Source: Nitrospirillum iridis (GTDB taxonomy: Bacteria > Pseudomonadota > Alphaproteobacteria > Azospirillales > Azospirillaceae). Taken from it: 64,000 nt of DNA. Of this stretch, positions 63,917 through 64,000 are shown piece by piece. The notes under the pieces were generated by a model. It was not told the DNA's origin and ran no database searches. It saw only the letters and a list, made by a program, of their open reading frames with translations. How positions within the stretch are numbered: position 1 is the stretch's first letter; each line of letters begins with the position of its first letter. Both the position numbers and the translations under genes were made by a program. The DNA lies in assembly GCF_014205765.1 (NCBI RefSeq), contig NZ_JACIIZ010000006.1, positions 310,001 through 374,000 of the forward strand, read 5' to 3'.

Positions 63917-64000
63917 CTATTCCGCCGCCCGGGACGGCCGGCCGGACAGCGCCATCAGGCGGGCGCCGCGGATCCAGTCCAGCCAGGCCACCATGCCTTC
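63917..64000 (-). CDS. hypB: Probable HypB C-terminus (partial)
   Basis: Reading in from the right edge gives 27 residues ending in TAG at 63917: EGMVAWLDWIRGAR, then ALSGRPSRAAE. The GMxAWLxWI pattern matches the C-terminal helix of HypB, the GTPase that loads nickel, and hypB normally precedes hypC. Too short to be certain; HypA or another hup product is less likely. Confidence 0.6.
   Translation of the reverse strand, partial: EGMVAWLDWIRGARLMALSGRPSRAAE

Overview
This 64 kb window is chromosomal DNA from a very GC-rich bacterium. Codon use, the operon types (narK fusion-narGHJI, hydrogen-sensing hup genes with hyp genes, a fruBKA-porin locus, Mn-catalase with YciF) and the family makeup suggest an alphaproteobacterium, most likely Rhodospirillales/Azospirillaceae. 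That placement is inference; no rRNA or other phylogenetic marker is present. Genes are tightly packed with many 1-4 base start/stop overlaps. I saw no tRNA, rRNA, CRISPR array, insertion sequence or phage gene.

Layout. (A) 1-13381: a catabolic and efflux cluster lying between two paralogous winged-helix/STAND ATPase regulators. It holds a Tat-exported molybdenum hydroxylase (cytochrome c, 2Fe-2S and Mo subunits), an MFS carrier, a flavin monooxygenase resembling 2,6-dihydroxypyridine hydroxylase, and an EmrAB-like pump. (B) 13511-17541: an AraC regulator, an alpha/beta-hydrolase pseudoenzyme, pyruvate:quinone oxidase (poxB) and a small tautomerase. (C) 17653-21557: a UvrA2-type ABC protein overlapping an MHS-family transporter. 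(D) 21597-26815, minus strand: a membrane-anchored hypothetical, PHB-depolymerase-like esterase with a ribbon-helix-helix regulator, YciF and Mn-catalase, a glycosidase-like remnant and a nitroreductase. (E) 26942-32487, minus: envelope-glycan enzymes (serine hydrolase-NamZ fusion, DUF4015 glycosidase, polysaccharide deacetylase) and a patatin phospholipase.

(F) 32772-45936: anaerobic nitrate respiration. A Crp/Fnr regulator without Fe-S cysteines is transcribed away from narK(fused)-narG-narH-narJ-narI-parvulin-small protein-moaA-mogA. A perfect TTGAT-N4-ATCAA box sits upstream of narK and a near-perfect one upstream of the regulator. mogA, the last gene, carries an apparent one-base deletion. 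(G) 45976-53818: a fructose PTS locus with a LacI-type repressor, fruB-fruK-fruA and an OprB-like porin. Matching operator palindromes lie at the fruB promoter and, unusually, inside the porin signal-peptide codons. (H) 53824-64000, minus: hypB(partial)-hypC-hypD-hypE-hupR-hupT-hupU-hupV-hypF. This is a cytoplasmic H2-sensing hydrogenase with its two-component system, embedded among maturation genes; the energy-conserving hydrogenase is presumably beyond the right edge.

Together the genes describe a metabolically flexible aerobe able to respire nitrate, sense hydrogen, import fructose and oxidise an aromatic or N-heterocyclic compound.
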